DNA of 50,906 nt, taken from assembly GCF_016908315.1 (NCBI RefSeq), contig NZ_JAFBDQ010000018.1, positions 1 through 50,906 on the forward strand. Reading direction: 5' to 3'. Position 1 is the first letter of the stretch. The number at the start of each line of letters is the position of its first letter. Made by a program: the position numbers and the translations under genes. Origin of the DNA: Halanaerobacter jeridensis (GTDB lineage: Bacteria > Bacillota > Halanaerobiia > Halobacteroidales > Halobacteroidaceae). The notes beneath the pieces are model-generated. The model saw nothing but the letters and a program-made list of their open reading frames with translations. It did not search any database and had not been told where the DNA came from. Of the stretch, positions 32,672-40,424 are shown in pieces.

Positions 32672-32699
32672 TGTGGTAATAACGGTACTACCTCCCACA
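32672..32699 (-). promoter_or_regulatory. Possible L1-binding hairpin before rplA
   Basis: On the minus strand TGTGGGAGG and TTACCACA close a 28-base hairpin ending directly before the rplA ribosome-binding site. L1 autoregulatory sites in other bacteria have a similar G-rich/ACCAC layout; here it lies between rplK and rplA. Assignment is by resemblance only. Confidence 0.5.
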
Positions 32700-32718
32700 G
32701 ATTTATATTTTTTATGAT

Positions 32719-33144
32719 TTACTCTTCAACTTCAAGACCCATGCTTCGTGCAGTACCTTTAATCATACTCATAGCAGCTTCTAAAGAAGCAGCATTTAAG
32801 TCTTCCATTTTTGTTTCAGCAATTTCCTGTACATCATCCAAATTAACAGTTCCTACCTTATTAACATTTGGTTCACCAGAAGCAGTTTCAATACCAGCAG
32901 CTTTCTTTAATAATTCAGCAGCCGGTGGAGTCTTAGTAATAAAGTCAAAAGATCTATCTGCATAAACTGTAATCTCAACCGGAATAATATTTCCAGCTTG
33001 GTCTGCAGTTTTAGCATTAAATGCTTTACAGAACTCCATAATATTAACTCCATGCTGACCTAATGCTGGGCCAACCGGCGGAGCAGGATTTGCTTCTCCA
33101 GCAGGAATTTGTAAACTAATTTGTCCTACAACTTTTTTTGCCAT
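32719..33144 (-). CDS. rplK: 50S ribosomal protein L11
   Basis: L11, 141 aa, at the GTPase-associated centre of 23S rRNA. The N-terminal domain has [20 protein letters not shown] with the conserved prolines, and the C-terminal RNA-binding domain ends [11 protein letters not shown]. The ATG three codons into the longest frame is chosen because GGAGG lies 8 bases before it. It is 16 bp after nusG. Confidence 0.97.
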   Translation of the reverse strand: MAKKVVGQISLQIPAGEANPAPPVGPALGQHGVNIMEFCKAFNAKTADQAGNIIPVEITVYADRSFDFITKTPPAAELLKKAAGIETASGEPNVNKVGTVNLDDVQEIAETKMEDLNAASLEAAMSMIKGTARSMGLEVEE

Positions 33145-33160
33145 TGTTTGCACCTCCTCA

Positions 33161-33700
33161 TTATGCTTTTTCTACTTGGTCAAACTCTAATTCAACCGGA
33201 GTTGAACGACCAAACATTGATACCAAAACAGTTAATTCCTGTTTTTGATAATCAATTTCTTTGATTTCTCCTACATGGTCATCTAATACTCCATCAGTTA
33301 CTTTTACTTTGTCTCCTACTTCTAAATCTATATCAACTTTACTAATTACATCCATACCCATATCTTGCTTGATTCTACGTACTTCTTCTTCAGATACTGG
33401 CACTGGATTAGTTCCAGCACTCGCAAAACCAATAACTCCAGGAGTATTGCGTACTACATACCAAGAGTCATCATCCATTACCATCTTGATCAATACATAG
33501 CCAGGGAAAATTTCATTCTTCTTAACTGTTTCTTCCCCATCTTTCATTTCTACTTCATCTTCAGTTGGAATTAAGACATCCACAATCTTTTCTTCCATTC
33601 CAGTACTCTTAACTCTTTGTTCTAAATTTTTTTCTACTTTATTTTCTCGACCAGAATAAGTGTGAATGGCATACCAACCATACTCTTTCTCATCACTCAT
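33161..33700 (-). CDS. nusG: Transcription termination/antitermination protein NusG
   Basis: NusG, 179 aa, binds the beta' clamp helices to modulate pausing and couples to Rho or S10. The NGN domain (about 7-115) shows [18 protein letters not shown] and FPGYVLIKM; the KOW domain (about 127-175) has [18 protein letters not shown]. It is more acidic than most. Standard secE-nusG-rplK order. Confidence 0.97.
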   Translation of the reverse strand: MSDEKEYGWYAIHTYSGRENKVEKNLEQRVKSTGMEEKIVDVLIPTEDEVEMKDGEETVKKNEIFPGYVLIKMVMDDDSWYVVRNTPGVIGFASAGTNPVPVSEEEVRRIKQDMGMDVISKVDIDLEVGDKVKVTDGVLDDHVGEIKEIDYQKQELTVLVSMFGRSTPVELEFDQVEKA

Positions 33701-33741
33701 AATATTAATGGGATCTAACTAACTTCTGATCCCACACCTCC

Positions 33742-33945
33742 CTAATTGAAGATAATAGGACTAATCAACTTTGAAACTAGTAAATCAATTCCTCCGATGA
33801 ATAAAGCTACGAATAAAACTGTTACTAAAACAACTAATGTATAAGAAAATACTTCTTTTTGATTAGGCCAATTAACCTTCTTAAGTTCAATTTTTACTTC
33901 CCTCAAGAACTTTTTTGTCTTTTCCCAAAAATTTCGTTTAGCCAT
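33742..33945 (-). CDS. secE: Preprotein translocase subunit SecE
   Basis: SecE, 67 aa, the short Gram-positive form: an amphipathic helix (REVKIELKKVNWPNQKEV, about 15-32) and one membrane segment (about 36-60). It clamps SecY. Located between rpmG and nusG as usual. Confidence 0.95.
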   Translation of the reverse strand: MAKRNFWEKTKKFLREVKIELKKVNWPNQKEVFSYTLVVLVTVLFVALFIGGIDLLVSKLISPIIFN

Positions 33946-34036
33946 TTATTCCACATCCTCATTATTAAGATTGACCTGTTAGTTGCTTGGCAAAACCACT
34001 ATTTAAAATAATTCACAATTTGAATTTCCAGTCAAT

Positions 34037-34186
34037 CTATCTCGTCTCTTTATGCAGAGTATGACTCTGGCAGAACTTACAATACTTCTTTAGTTCCAAA
34101 CGGTCGCGTTGGTTTTTAGTGTTTTTAGTCGTCGAATAGTTTCTTCTGTTACACTCTGTACAAGCTAAAGTAATTATTTCTCTCAC
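34037..34186 (-). CDS. rpmG: 50S ribosomal protein L33, zinc type
   Basis: L33, 49 aa, with a GTG start at 34186 placed 7-8 bases after AGGAGG. The two cysteine pairs (C9/C12 in [11 protein letters not shown] and C36/C39 in [13 protein letters not shown]) mark the zinc-containing form. A longer ATG frame would add 13 residues unlike any L33. It heads the rpmG-secE-nusG-rplK-rplA unit, with its own promoter. Confidence 0.95.
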   Translation of the reverse strand: MREIITLACTECNRRNYSTTKNTKNQRDRLELKKYCKFCQSHTLHKETR

Positions 34187-34240
34187 AGCTGCCACCTCCT
34201 CAGGAAAACAAATCGATTCATTCAAAACTACGCCTTGTCT

Positions 34241-34269
34241 ACTTTATCATATCTTGATATAAAAGTCAA
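34241..34269 (-). promoter_or_regulatory. Promoter of rpmG-secE-nusG-rplKA
   Basis: TTGACT at 34264-34269 and TAAAGT at 34241-34246, spacer 17, lying between the tuf terminator and rpmG. Confidence 0.75.
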
Positions 34270-34304
34270 TATTTTATAGGTGACAATTTCATTCCCTAAA
34301 CTAA

Positions 34305-34338
34305 TAGAAAAGCAGGCAATTAAACACCCGCTTTTCTA
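34305..34338 (-). terminator. Terminator after second tuf gene
   Basis: A 9-bp perfect stem (TAGAAAAGC with GCTTTTCTA), extended by two or three GC or wobble pairs around a loop of about 10 bases. The following minus-strand sequence is only moderately T-rich (ATTAGTTTAG), so efficiency is uncertain. Confidence 0.65.
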
Positions 34339-34373
34339 CAAATTCTATTCTATTGCCCTAAAAGAGCAATTGA

Positions 34374-35558
34374 TTACTCAATAATTTCAGTAACAACGCC
34401 AGCTCCTACTGTCTTTCCACCTTCTCTAATTGCAAATCTTAATCCTTCATCCATTGCAATTGGAGAAATTAATTCTGCATCCATCTCAATGTTGTCTCCT
34501 GGCATTACCATTTCTACATCTTCTGGTAAGTTAATTGTTCCTGTTACGTCTGTTGTTCGGAAATAAAACTGCGGCTTATAACCATCAAAGAATGGTGTAT
34601 GTCGCCCACCTTCGTCTTTTCCTAGCACATATACCTCTGCTTTAAACTTAGTATGAGGTGTAATTGTTCCTGGTGTTGCTAGTACTTGACCTCTTTCAAT
34701 ATCTTCTTTATCAATACCTCTTAATAATGCACCTACATTATCTCCTGCTTGAGATTGTTCCATCTCTTTTCTAAACATTTCTAATCCTGTAATTACTGTT
34801 TCTTCTGTCTCTTTAATTCCTACTAGTTCTACTTCATCTCCTACATTTACTACTCCTGTTTCTACTCTACCAGTTGCTACTGTTCCACGTCCTGTAATAC
34901 TAAATACATCTTCTACTGGCATTAAGAAATCTTTGTCTGTATCTCTCTCTGGAGTAGGAATATACTCATCAATTGCATCCATTAATTCTAGAATCTTTTC
35001 GCCCCATTCACTATCTGGTTCTTCTAGTGCTTTTAGAGCAGACCCTACAATTACTGGAGCATTATCTCCATCAAATTCATATTCATTTAATAAGTCTCTT
35101 ACTTCCATCTCTACTAATTCGATTAATTCTTCGTCATCAACCATATCTGCTTTGTTTAAGAATACTACTATTCTCGGAACTCCTACCTGACGAGCTAATA
35201 GCAAGTGTTCTCTTGTCTGCGGCATTGGTCCGTCTGCTGCAGATACGATTAATAAAGATCCATCCATCTGCGCTGCACCAGTGATCATGTTCTTTACATA
35301 GTCTGCGTGTCCTGGGCAGTCTACGTGAGCATAGTGTCTATTCTCTGTTTCATACTCTACGTGAGATGTTGCAATTGTAATACCTCTTTCTTTTTCCTCT
35401 GGGGCATTGTCAATATCCTCAAAATTCGCCACACTATCTTCGTCTTGAGATAATACTTTTGTGATTGCTGCTGTTGTTGTTGTCTTACCATGATCAACGT
35501 GTCCAATTGTACCAATATTAATATGTGGTTTCGTTCTTTCAAACTTTTCTTTTGCCAT
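34374..35558 (-). CDS. tuf: Elongation factor Tu, copy 2 (behind tRNA-Thr)
   Basis: EF-Tu, 394 aa, protein apparently identical to copy 1 in the str operon, 13.8 kb away in the same orientation. I count 11 differing bases out of 1185, all silent; similarity stops at the ribosome-binding site and just after the stop. The G-domain motifs [17 protein letters not shown] and NKADMVD are intact. GGGGG lies 7 bases before the ATG. It sits 118 bp after tRNA-Thr and appears to share that gene's promoter. Confidence 0.98.
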   Translation of the reverse strand: MAKEKFERTKPHINIGTIGHVDHGKTTTTAAITKVLSQDEDSVANFEDIDNAPEEKERGITIATSHVEYETENRHYAHVDCPGHADYVKNMITGAAQMDGSLLIVSAADGPMPQTREHLLLARQVGVPRIVVFLNKADMVDDEELIELVEMEVRDLLNEYEFDGDNAPVIVGSALKALEEPDSEWGEKILELMDAIDEYIPTPERDTDKDFLMPVEDVFSITGRGTVATGRVETGVVNVGDEVELVGIKETEETVITGLEMFRKEMEQSQAGDNVGALLRGIDKEDIERGQVLATPGTITPHTKFKAEVYVLGKDEGGRHTPFFDGYKPQFYFRTTDVTGTINLPEDVEMVMPGDNIEMDAELISPIAMDEGLRFAIREGGKTVGAGVVTEIIE

Positions 35559-35676
35559 TATTTTTCCCCCCTGAAATATGTAGTGATTTACATTGAATTT
35601 CCATCTATATTATTTATTATAAATAAGTTGCAAGTATAAATCAAAATAATTTGCCAACTTTTCATTTTTTTAATTC

Positions 35677-35752
35677 TGGAGCCCACAACCGGAATTGAAC
35701 CGGTGACCTCATCCTTACCATGGATGCGCTCTACCGCCTGAGCTATGTGGGC
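35677..35752 (-). tRNA. tRNA-Thr (anticodon GGT)
   Basis: 76 nt with encoded CCA. The acceptor stem GCCCACA pairs with TGTGGGC, the T arm is ACCGG-TTCAATT-CCGGT, and the anticodon stem CATCC/GGATG encloses ATGGTAA, giving GGT. It is followed 118 bp later by tuf, the same neighbour order as thrT-tufB in E. coli. Confidence 0.97.
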
Positions 35753-35773
35753 CAATTTTATAATAATAAAGAA

Positions 35774-35808
35774 TAGACTAGGCGATAAACCGCAAGCCCC
35801 CTAGCCTA
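35774..35808 (-). promoter_or_regulatory. Terminator-like hairpin before tRNA-Thr
   Basis: A 9-bp stem (TAGGCTAGG with CCTAGTCTA, one G-U pair) with a GC-rich loop, followed on the minus strand by TTCTTTATTATT. It lies downstream of the promoter and upstream of the tRNA, so it could attenuate the tRNA-Thr/tuf transcript. Confidence 0.55.
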
Positions 35809-35853
35809 AAGTTATTAAATTGAAATATCTTCTAAATCACAATACTAAATATT

Positions 35854-35882
35854 ATTATATGATTTTTACTTTTAGAGGTCAA
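35854..35882 (-). promoter_or_regulatory. Promoter of tRNA-Thr-tuf
   Basis: TTGACC at 35877-35882 and consensus TATAAT at 35854-35859, spacer 17. Confidence 0.8.
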
Positions 35883-35907
35883 GAATAAAATTAACTTATT
35901 ATAAAAA

Positions 35908-35993
35908 TTTAAGTCTGAGTTTTAGTTTGAGTCTTAAAATTAGCTTCTTAATATCGAATCATATTTATTATACTTAAACTTATACTTGAACTA
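35908..35993 (-). repeat. Facing hexad repeats after sigH
   Basis: Two short tracts of about four 6-base units face each other. On the plus strand 35910-35934 reads as TAAGTC, TGAGTT, TTAGTT, TGAGTC; on the minus strand 35970-35993 has the related units AGTTCA, AGTATA, AGTTTA, AGTATA. As RNA they can pair imperfectly (about 16 of 23 positions) and are followed by T-rich sequence, so the pair may serve as the sigH terminator. Confidence 0.55.
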
Positions 35994-35994
35994 A

Positions 35995-36633
35995 TTATAT
36001 ATTTTTTTCTTCTAATAAATCCTCTAGCTTTTTCTTCACTCGCTGCAAAGCATTATCTACTGACTTAACATGACGCCCTAAACTATTAGCAATATCTTGA
36101 TAACTGCGCCCTTTTAAGTACTCCTGTAAGACTTTTAATTCTAGCTCACTTAACATATTTTGAATATTACTTTCTAAAATATCATAAATTTCATCACTAA
36201 CAACTAATCTTTCTGGATTATCTAATTTACTCCCCTCTAAAACATCTAGTAAAGTCCGATTAGAATCTGCATGAAAAATTGGTTTGTCCAAAGATACATA
36301 AGAGTTCAATGGTTGATGCTTTTGACGAGTAGCAGTTTTAATAGCCGTAATAATCTGTCTTGTAATACACAATTCTGCAAAAGAAAAGAAAGAAGCTAAC
36401 TCTTCTTTCTTGTAGTCCCTAATAGCTTTATATAACCCAATCATTCCTTCTTGTACAATATCATCACTATCAGCACCAATTAAAAAATAAGAATTAGAAC
36501 GAGCTTTAACGAAATTTTTATACTTTTTGATTAAATATTCAAATGCTAGTGCATTACCTTCTTGGGCCAAATCAACTACTTCATCATCTGTCATATCTCT
36601 ATAGTCACTATATTCATTTAACTTAGCATTCAA
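35995..36633 (-). CDS. sigH: RNA polymerase sigma factor SigH (sporulation/stationary phase)
   Basis: A 212-aa sigma-70 family protein of the SigH type. Region 2 contains FEYLIKKYKNFV and DIVQEGMIGLYKAIRDY (about 57-73), and region 4 the helix-turn-helix GRSYQDIANSLGRHVKSVDNAL. In Bacillus SigH drives early sporulation and competence genes. It starts with TTG, 7 bases after GGAGGG; the nearby ATG is in another frame. The rlmB-...-sigH-...-secE position is the Bacillus position. Presence hints at, but does not prove, a spore former. Confidence 0.93.
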   Translation of the reverse strand: MNAKLNEYSDYRDMTDDEVVDLAQEGNALAFEYLIKKYKNFVKARSNSYFLIGADSDDIVQEGMIGLYKAIRDYKKEELASFFSFAELCITRQIITAIKTATRQKHQPLNSYVSLDKPIFHADSNRTLLDVLEGSKLDNPERLVVSDEIYDILESNIQNMLSELELKVLQEYLKGRSYQDIANSLGRHVKSVDNALQRVKKKLEDLLEEKNI

Positions 36634-36674
36634 TCACAATCCCTCCACCCTGTGGGACTTTAAATATATTCTTT

Positions 36675-36704
36675 ATTATAACTTATATAATTCTCACACG
36701 TCAA
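36675..36704 (-). promoter_or_regulatory. Promoter of sigH
   Basis: TTGACG at 36699-36704 and TATAAT at 36675-36680, spacer 18, giving a leader of about 35 bases. Confidence 0.7.
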
Positions 36705-36735
36705 GAAATAACGCTCAGTAACTTTTTCCTTAAAC

Positions 36736-37539
36736 TTAATTATTTTGTGGATTAACCTTTATAATTTTATCAACTGGTGGATATATATCTTTAGAAATTA
36801 GTTTATTTTCTATTAATTTAGAACCAGATTTAATTATTCTTCTTGTTGTAACTTTATAACCAACTTTACCATCTTGAATGGTTTTTTTACTTCCATCCTC
36901 TAATTTTTGATCAGATTTTTTTATTACTTTAGGATCTATAATTTCTGGTGAAGAAGTAACTACTTTAACATTAATTCCTGGATCAGTGCCCAATAAAGTA
37001 ATAGTTAATTGATCATTAACAACTTTAGACATAATCATCAATGGATTAGAAAAATTATTTTTAAATTTGAAATCTATTAGGTCATAATATACTGTCGCCC
37101 CTCGTCCTAAAGGAACATAATTAACAGGTCGTGAATGATGCTCACGCTCTATTATTTTTAATCCCGCCAATAAAACTGAATTATACAAAGTAGAAGAGAC
37201 CTGACAAACTCCGCCTCCTACTCCAGTTACATATTTATTATTAACTATTTCAATTGCCTCTTTAAAACCTCTTTTCTTAGTTCTAGGACCTACTATTTGA
37301 TTAAAAGAAAAAACTTCACCAGGTTTAATTACTGTATTATCTATCTTTCTCGCTGCTACTTTTATATTCTGCGTTCGATTACTAGCTTGATCATCAAAAT
37401 AAGTGCTATGAGTAGCAAGAATATTACGTAAATTATATTTTTTTATTTTCACAGAATTAGCTCTTACATTTTCCAATCCTACTGGTCCTACTAAAAATAA
37501 AGAAATTAGTAAAAATAAAGCTAGTATTTTCCGCTTCAT
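36736..37539 (-). CDS. Exported VanW-family protein with G5 domain
   Basis: A 267-aa predicted exported protein. Residues 1-27 form a signal peptide (KRK, hydrophobic core, cleavage near VRANS). The VanW domain covers about 40-190, with KPGEVFSFNQIVGPRT and the hallmark GGGVCQVSSTLYN (about 132-144). A G5-like segment at about 205-258 contains KTIQDGKVGYKVTTRRI. VanW proteins are cell-envelope proteins of unclear activity, named from the vancomycin B cluster; nothing here indicates resistance. It follows rlmB by 3 bp, where Bacillus has yacP. Confidence 0.88.
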   Translation of the reverse strand: MKRKILALFLLISLFLVGPVGLENVRANSVKIKKYNLRNILATHSTYFDDQASNRTQNIKVAARKIDNTVIKPGEVFSFNQIVGPRTKKRGFKEAIEIVNNKYVTGVGGGVCQVSSTLYNSVLLAGLKIIEREHHSRPVNYVPLGRGATVYYDLIDFKFKNNFSNPLMIMSKVVNDQLTITLLGTDPGINVKVVTSSPEIIDPKVIKKSDQKLEDGSKKTIQDGKVGYKVTTRRIIKSGSKLIENKLISKDIYPPVDKIIKVNPQNN

Positions 37540-37542
37540 AAT

Positions 37543-38280
37543 TTATCCCTCTTCATTTCTTTGCCGCAGAGACTCATAAATAAGAATTCCTGCTGCTACT
37601 GAAGCATTCAAAGATTCTATTTGACCCTCCATCGGCATTTTAATTAAAAAATCACATTTTTCTTTAACTAATCTTCTCATTCCTGAACCTTCACTACCGA
37701 TTACTAATCCTAAAGAACCACCTAAATCAGCTTGATAACAACTTTGTTTAGCTTCTAAATCAGCTCCTGCAATCCAAAACCCTTCTTCTTTCAATTGCTC
37801 TATAGTCCGAGCTAAATTAGTTACTTGAGCTACTGGTAAATATTCAACTGCTCCAGCTGAAGTCTTAACTACTACTGGAGTAAATCCAACAGCGCGACGT
37901 TTAGGAATGATAACTCCATCTACACCTGCTGCTTCAGCAGTTCGTAAAATGGAACCAAAATTATGTGGGTCCTTTATTTCATCAAGCAATACAAAGAAAG
38001 GATTATCTGATTGACTTTTAGCTTGAGTAATTAAATCATCTAAATAATAATAATCCAAGTCTTCCGCAAAAGCAATCACACCTTGATGCGCATGAGATTT
38101 AGCTAAATCATTTAACTTACCTTTAGTTACTCGCTCTAGCGCCACATTCTGATTACGAGCTAAACTATAAATTTTATCAATTACTTGTCCTTGAGCAGAC
38201 TTTAAAATTAACACTTTTTCTACTTTCCTATTTCCATTTAATACTTCAATTACTGGGTTTCGCCCTTCTACTTTAGCCAT
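37543..38280 (-). CDS. rlmB: 23S rRNA 2'-O-ribose methyltransferase RlmB (TrmH/SpoU family)
   Basis: A 245-aa SpoU-family methyltransferase, likely modifying a guanosine in 23S rRNA domain V. The N-terminal substrate-binding domain (1-75) begins VEGRNPVIEVL. The knotted SAM-binding domain has the three SPOUT motifs: LDEIKDPHNFGSILRTAEA (about 100-118), LVIGSEGSGMR (about 192-202) and IKMPMEGQIESLNASVAAGI (about 213-232). Position before sigH matches Bacillus yacO. Confidence 0.93.
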   Translation of the reverse strand: MAKVEGRNPVIEVLNGNRKVEKVLILKSAQGQVIDKIYSLARNQNVALERVTKGKLNDLAKSHAHQGVIAFAEDLDYYYLDDLITQAKSQSDNPFFVLLDEIKDPHNFGSILRTAEAAGVDGVIIPKRRAVGFTPVVVKTSAGAVEYLPVAQVTNLARTIEQLKEEGFWIAGADLEAKQSCYQADLGGSLGLVIGSEGSGMRRLVKEKCDFLIKMPMEGQIESLNASVAAGILIYESLRQRNEEG

Positions 38281-38354
38281 CTAATCCCTCACTTTTATAA
38301 CTGAATATTGTAATTTAACACATTTTTATTAATATTATTAATTTACTTACTATT

Positions 38355-38363
38355 ATTATACCA
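38355..38363 (-). promoter_or_regulatory. Possible extended -10 promoter of rlmB-vanW
   Basis: The minus strand has TGGTATAAT, an extended -10 element, about 75 bases before rlmB. No good -35 box is seen at the right distance. Confidence 0.4.
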
Positions 38364-38409
38364 AAAATTTGAAAAAACGAAACTGATTCTTAAAATAAAT
38401 TGATATTTT

Positions 38410-39732
38410 TTAATCTAAGAATCTTTCTCTCATTTCTTTTTGGCGTCCACAACTCAATTTTCCTTCACTACATTCTCCATGCACACAGGAAGGTAATGCA
38501 TTTTCATATAAAACATTAGATAACTCTCGTAATTGTAATAATTTTTTAGTGGCTAGTTTTCTAATCTCCCATTGCGCATTCATACAAATTCTTTCTGCTA
38601 GCATTTCTTTATCTATCCGAGCATTAGTAGACATAATCAACTTAATCTGTTCACAATTTAATAAAAAAGATAAAGCCTTATCTAATCCATATTCTTTATA
38701 AATATATAATCTGAATTTTCTAATTTCATCTGCTAAATCAAGGAAATCATCTTCAAACTGGCTCCCTTCAATGGTAGGCGGTACTAAAACCGGACGTTCA
38801 TTTAATACCAAATTCAATAAACGTTCACGATGATTTTCAGATAAGCGATGCCTAATTTGCTGATGATAAGTAACTAAACTAGACATCATTGCAAAAGTAG
38901 TGCGCGCTTGTTCAGCTATACTTTCATGTCCATAGCCTAATACTCTTTGCGATAAATTTTTTGCTTTATCTTCAGCTTCATCTCCCCAAGATTTTAATTT
39001 CTCGCTTGGAGTTTGAGCTGAAGTACTAGTAGCTGCACCTAACCCTACTTTTAAATCTAATTTATCAAAACTATCTAATAAAATCATATTATTTTCTACA
39101 TTTAATTTTTCTAAATCTTCTTGATATAATTTTTCTATCAATTCTAAATCATTATTATTCTTAAGGTCTATAGGTAGTAAGTTCACTACACAATCAGGTA
39201 GCAAATCCATCATTTCTTCTCGCATTTCTTTAAACAGATCATTATATCTTTCTGTAAAGAAAAGAGAAAATAGGTCATACAATTTATTCCCTGTCATTGC
39301 TACTGAAATATTTGTCTTAGTAGCTAATGGTAATATATATCGAGCATCTTCAATAGGAATTCCATGTTTATAATGTTCAAGTTTAGGTCGACCTTTAAAA
39401 TTACCTTCCTTTAATTCAGACATTCCTTCATATAATTGAAAAGCTTGATTAATTATATCTTTAGCTTTCTGATTATCTGCAGATGATAACTCTGGTAATT
39501 GATAAGCGTCTTCATCCATCGAAACATAACGCTGACTCTGCTGCACATACGAATCTTTTAGTTCACATAACAAAGTACTCTGCATTCTATTAATTTCTTC
39601 AACTGCAAAAGAAATATTAACCGTTCTTAAGGCTTCCAACAGCTCATCTCTATCTAAATCAGTGATATTATTGTTTTTTATCCAACTAACTACTTTTTTC
39701 ATTCCTGTTTGTTCAAAATTAGTAATCTTCAT
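38410..39732 (-). CDS. ThyX-like protein with two half-domains (possible flavin-dependent thymidylate synthase)
   Basis: A 440-aa protein, about twice the usual ThyX length, made of two ThyX-like halves. Canonical ThyX methylates dUMP using methylenetetrahydrofolate, FAD and NADPH. The N-half (about 50-180) keeps QQSQRY (64-69) and an ARYILPLATKT-like stretch (130-140) but no RHR. The C-half (about 265-410) keeps GYGHESIAEQA, QQIRHRLSEN (RHR at 294-296) and AQWEIR (386-391), but the serine expected eight residues after RHR is Arg304. The tail has three cysteines (C416, C421, C428) in CVHGECSEGKLSCG. It lies between mrnC and rlmB. Whether it makes dTMP is uncertain. Confidence 0.78.
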   Translation of the reverse strand: MKITNFEQTGMKKVVSWIKNNNITDLDRDELLEALRTVNISFAVEEINRMQSTLLCELKDSYVQQSQRYVSMDEDAYQLPELSSADNQKAKDIINQAFQLYEGMSELKEGNFKGRPKLEHYKHGIPIEDARYILPLATKTNISVAMTGNKLYDLFSLFFTERYNDLFKEMREEMMDLLPDCVVNLLPIDLKNNNDLELIEKLYQEDLEKLNVENNMILLDSFDKLDLKVGLGAATSTSAQTPSEKLKSWGDEAEDKAKNLSQRVLGYGHESIAEQARTTFAMMSSLVTYHQQIRHRLSENHRERLLNLVLNERPVLVPPTIEGSQFEDDFLDLADEIRKFRLYIYKEYGLDKALSFLLNCEQIKLIMSTNARIDKEMLAERICMNAQWEIRKLATKKLLQLRELSNVLYENALPSCVHGECSEGKLSCGRQKEMRERFLD

Positions 39733-39756
39733 TATTAAATCCCCCGCTTAATTTAA

Positions 39757-40170
39757 CTAAATCTGACCTTGGTCCAATATATCTTTCATAATTTCCATCA
39801 ATTCTGATAGTCTATCTTTTTCTTTTTTTAAATATAAAAAACCTAATAGTGCTTCAAAGCCAGTGCTATAACAATATTCACTTGGATCCGCATTACTAGG
39901 AATATTCTTCTGACAATTTCTTCCCCGCCGGACAATACTTTCTTCTTCTTTAGTTAATTCATCCCTGATTTCTTCTAATAATTTTGCTTGTGCACTGGCA
40001 TTCACATACTTCACTGTTTGTTCATGCAAAGCCTGACCTTTGCCTAACTTTCTTTCTAATACCACATTCCGAATAAATAATTCATATACTCCATCACCTA
40101 CATAGGCCATTACTTCAGGTGACATCAATTTGGGACGATCAGGAAAATCAACTATATCATCCAAAAACAT
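39757..40170 (-). CDS. mrnC: Mini-ribonuclease III
   Basis: A 137-aa RNase III catalytic domain without a dsRNA-binding domain, as in Mini-III, which matures 23S rRNA ends in Firmicutes. The active-site parts are PEVMAYVGDGVYELFIR (about 18-34, with the signature Asp) and STGFEALLGFLYL (about 102-114, with Glu). The gene follows cysS as in Bacillus (yazC), but across a 254-bp repeat-bearing gap. Confidence 0.93.
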   Translation of the reverse strand: MFLDDIVDFPDRPKLMSPEVMAYVGDGVYELFIRNVVLERKLGKGQALHEQTVKYVNASAQAKLLEEIRDELTKEEESIVRRGRNCQKNIPSNADPSEYCYSTGFEALLGFLYLKKEKDRLSELMEIMKDILDQGQI

Positions 40171-40257
40171 TTACCTGCCTCACTTTCTGAAATATAATAT
40201 CAATGTCAACTAACTACTGTAGTTGGTTAATCAAACATATTACTGTACCCACTACCT

Positions 40258-40278
40258 AAGCCTTGGCAATGCCAAGGC
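40258..40278. repeat. 21-bp near-perfect palindrome between cysS and mrnC
   Basis: Ten-base arms AGCCTTGGCA and TGCCAAGGCT around a single A. No T run follows in either direction, so it does not look like an intrinsic terminator. Its base composition is far GC-richer than the surroundings. Confidence 0.6.
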
Positions 40279-40350
40279 TCTACAGGTTTTATTGTTTCAC
40301 TATTTTACTATTTTTTTCTCTTTATTCTTCACTTCTTACTGTTTATTGTC

Positions 40351-40419
40351 TTTACTCATCACTGATTACTCGTTACTAATCTCACTGTCTTACTGTTTCA
40401 CTGTTCCACTGTCTTACTG
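40351..40419 (-). repeat. Tandem NAG repeats (five octads then four heptads) after cysS
   Basis: Read on the minus strand, the mRNA sense, the cysS stop is followed within 8 bases by five contiguous 8-base units of consensus CAGTRRRA (40380-40419), then one spacer base, then four contiguous 7-base units of consensus NAGTRAN (40351-40378). More degenerate NAG units continue to about 40300. The whole cysS-mrnC gap (254 bp) otherwise contains a 21-bp palindrome and no recognisable gene. Confidence 0.85.
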
Positions 40420-40424
40420 CTTTA

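Noticed and set aside
33968-34038. tRNA-Trp gene between rpmG and secE
   Set aside because: Size and closing stem are suggestive, but there is no CCA anticodon loop, T-arm motif or D-arm motif.
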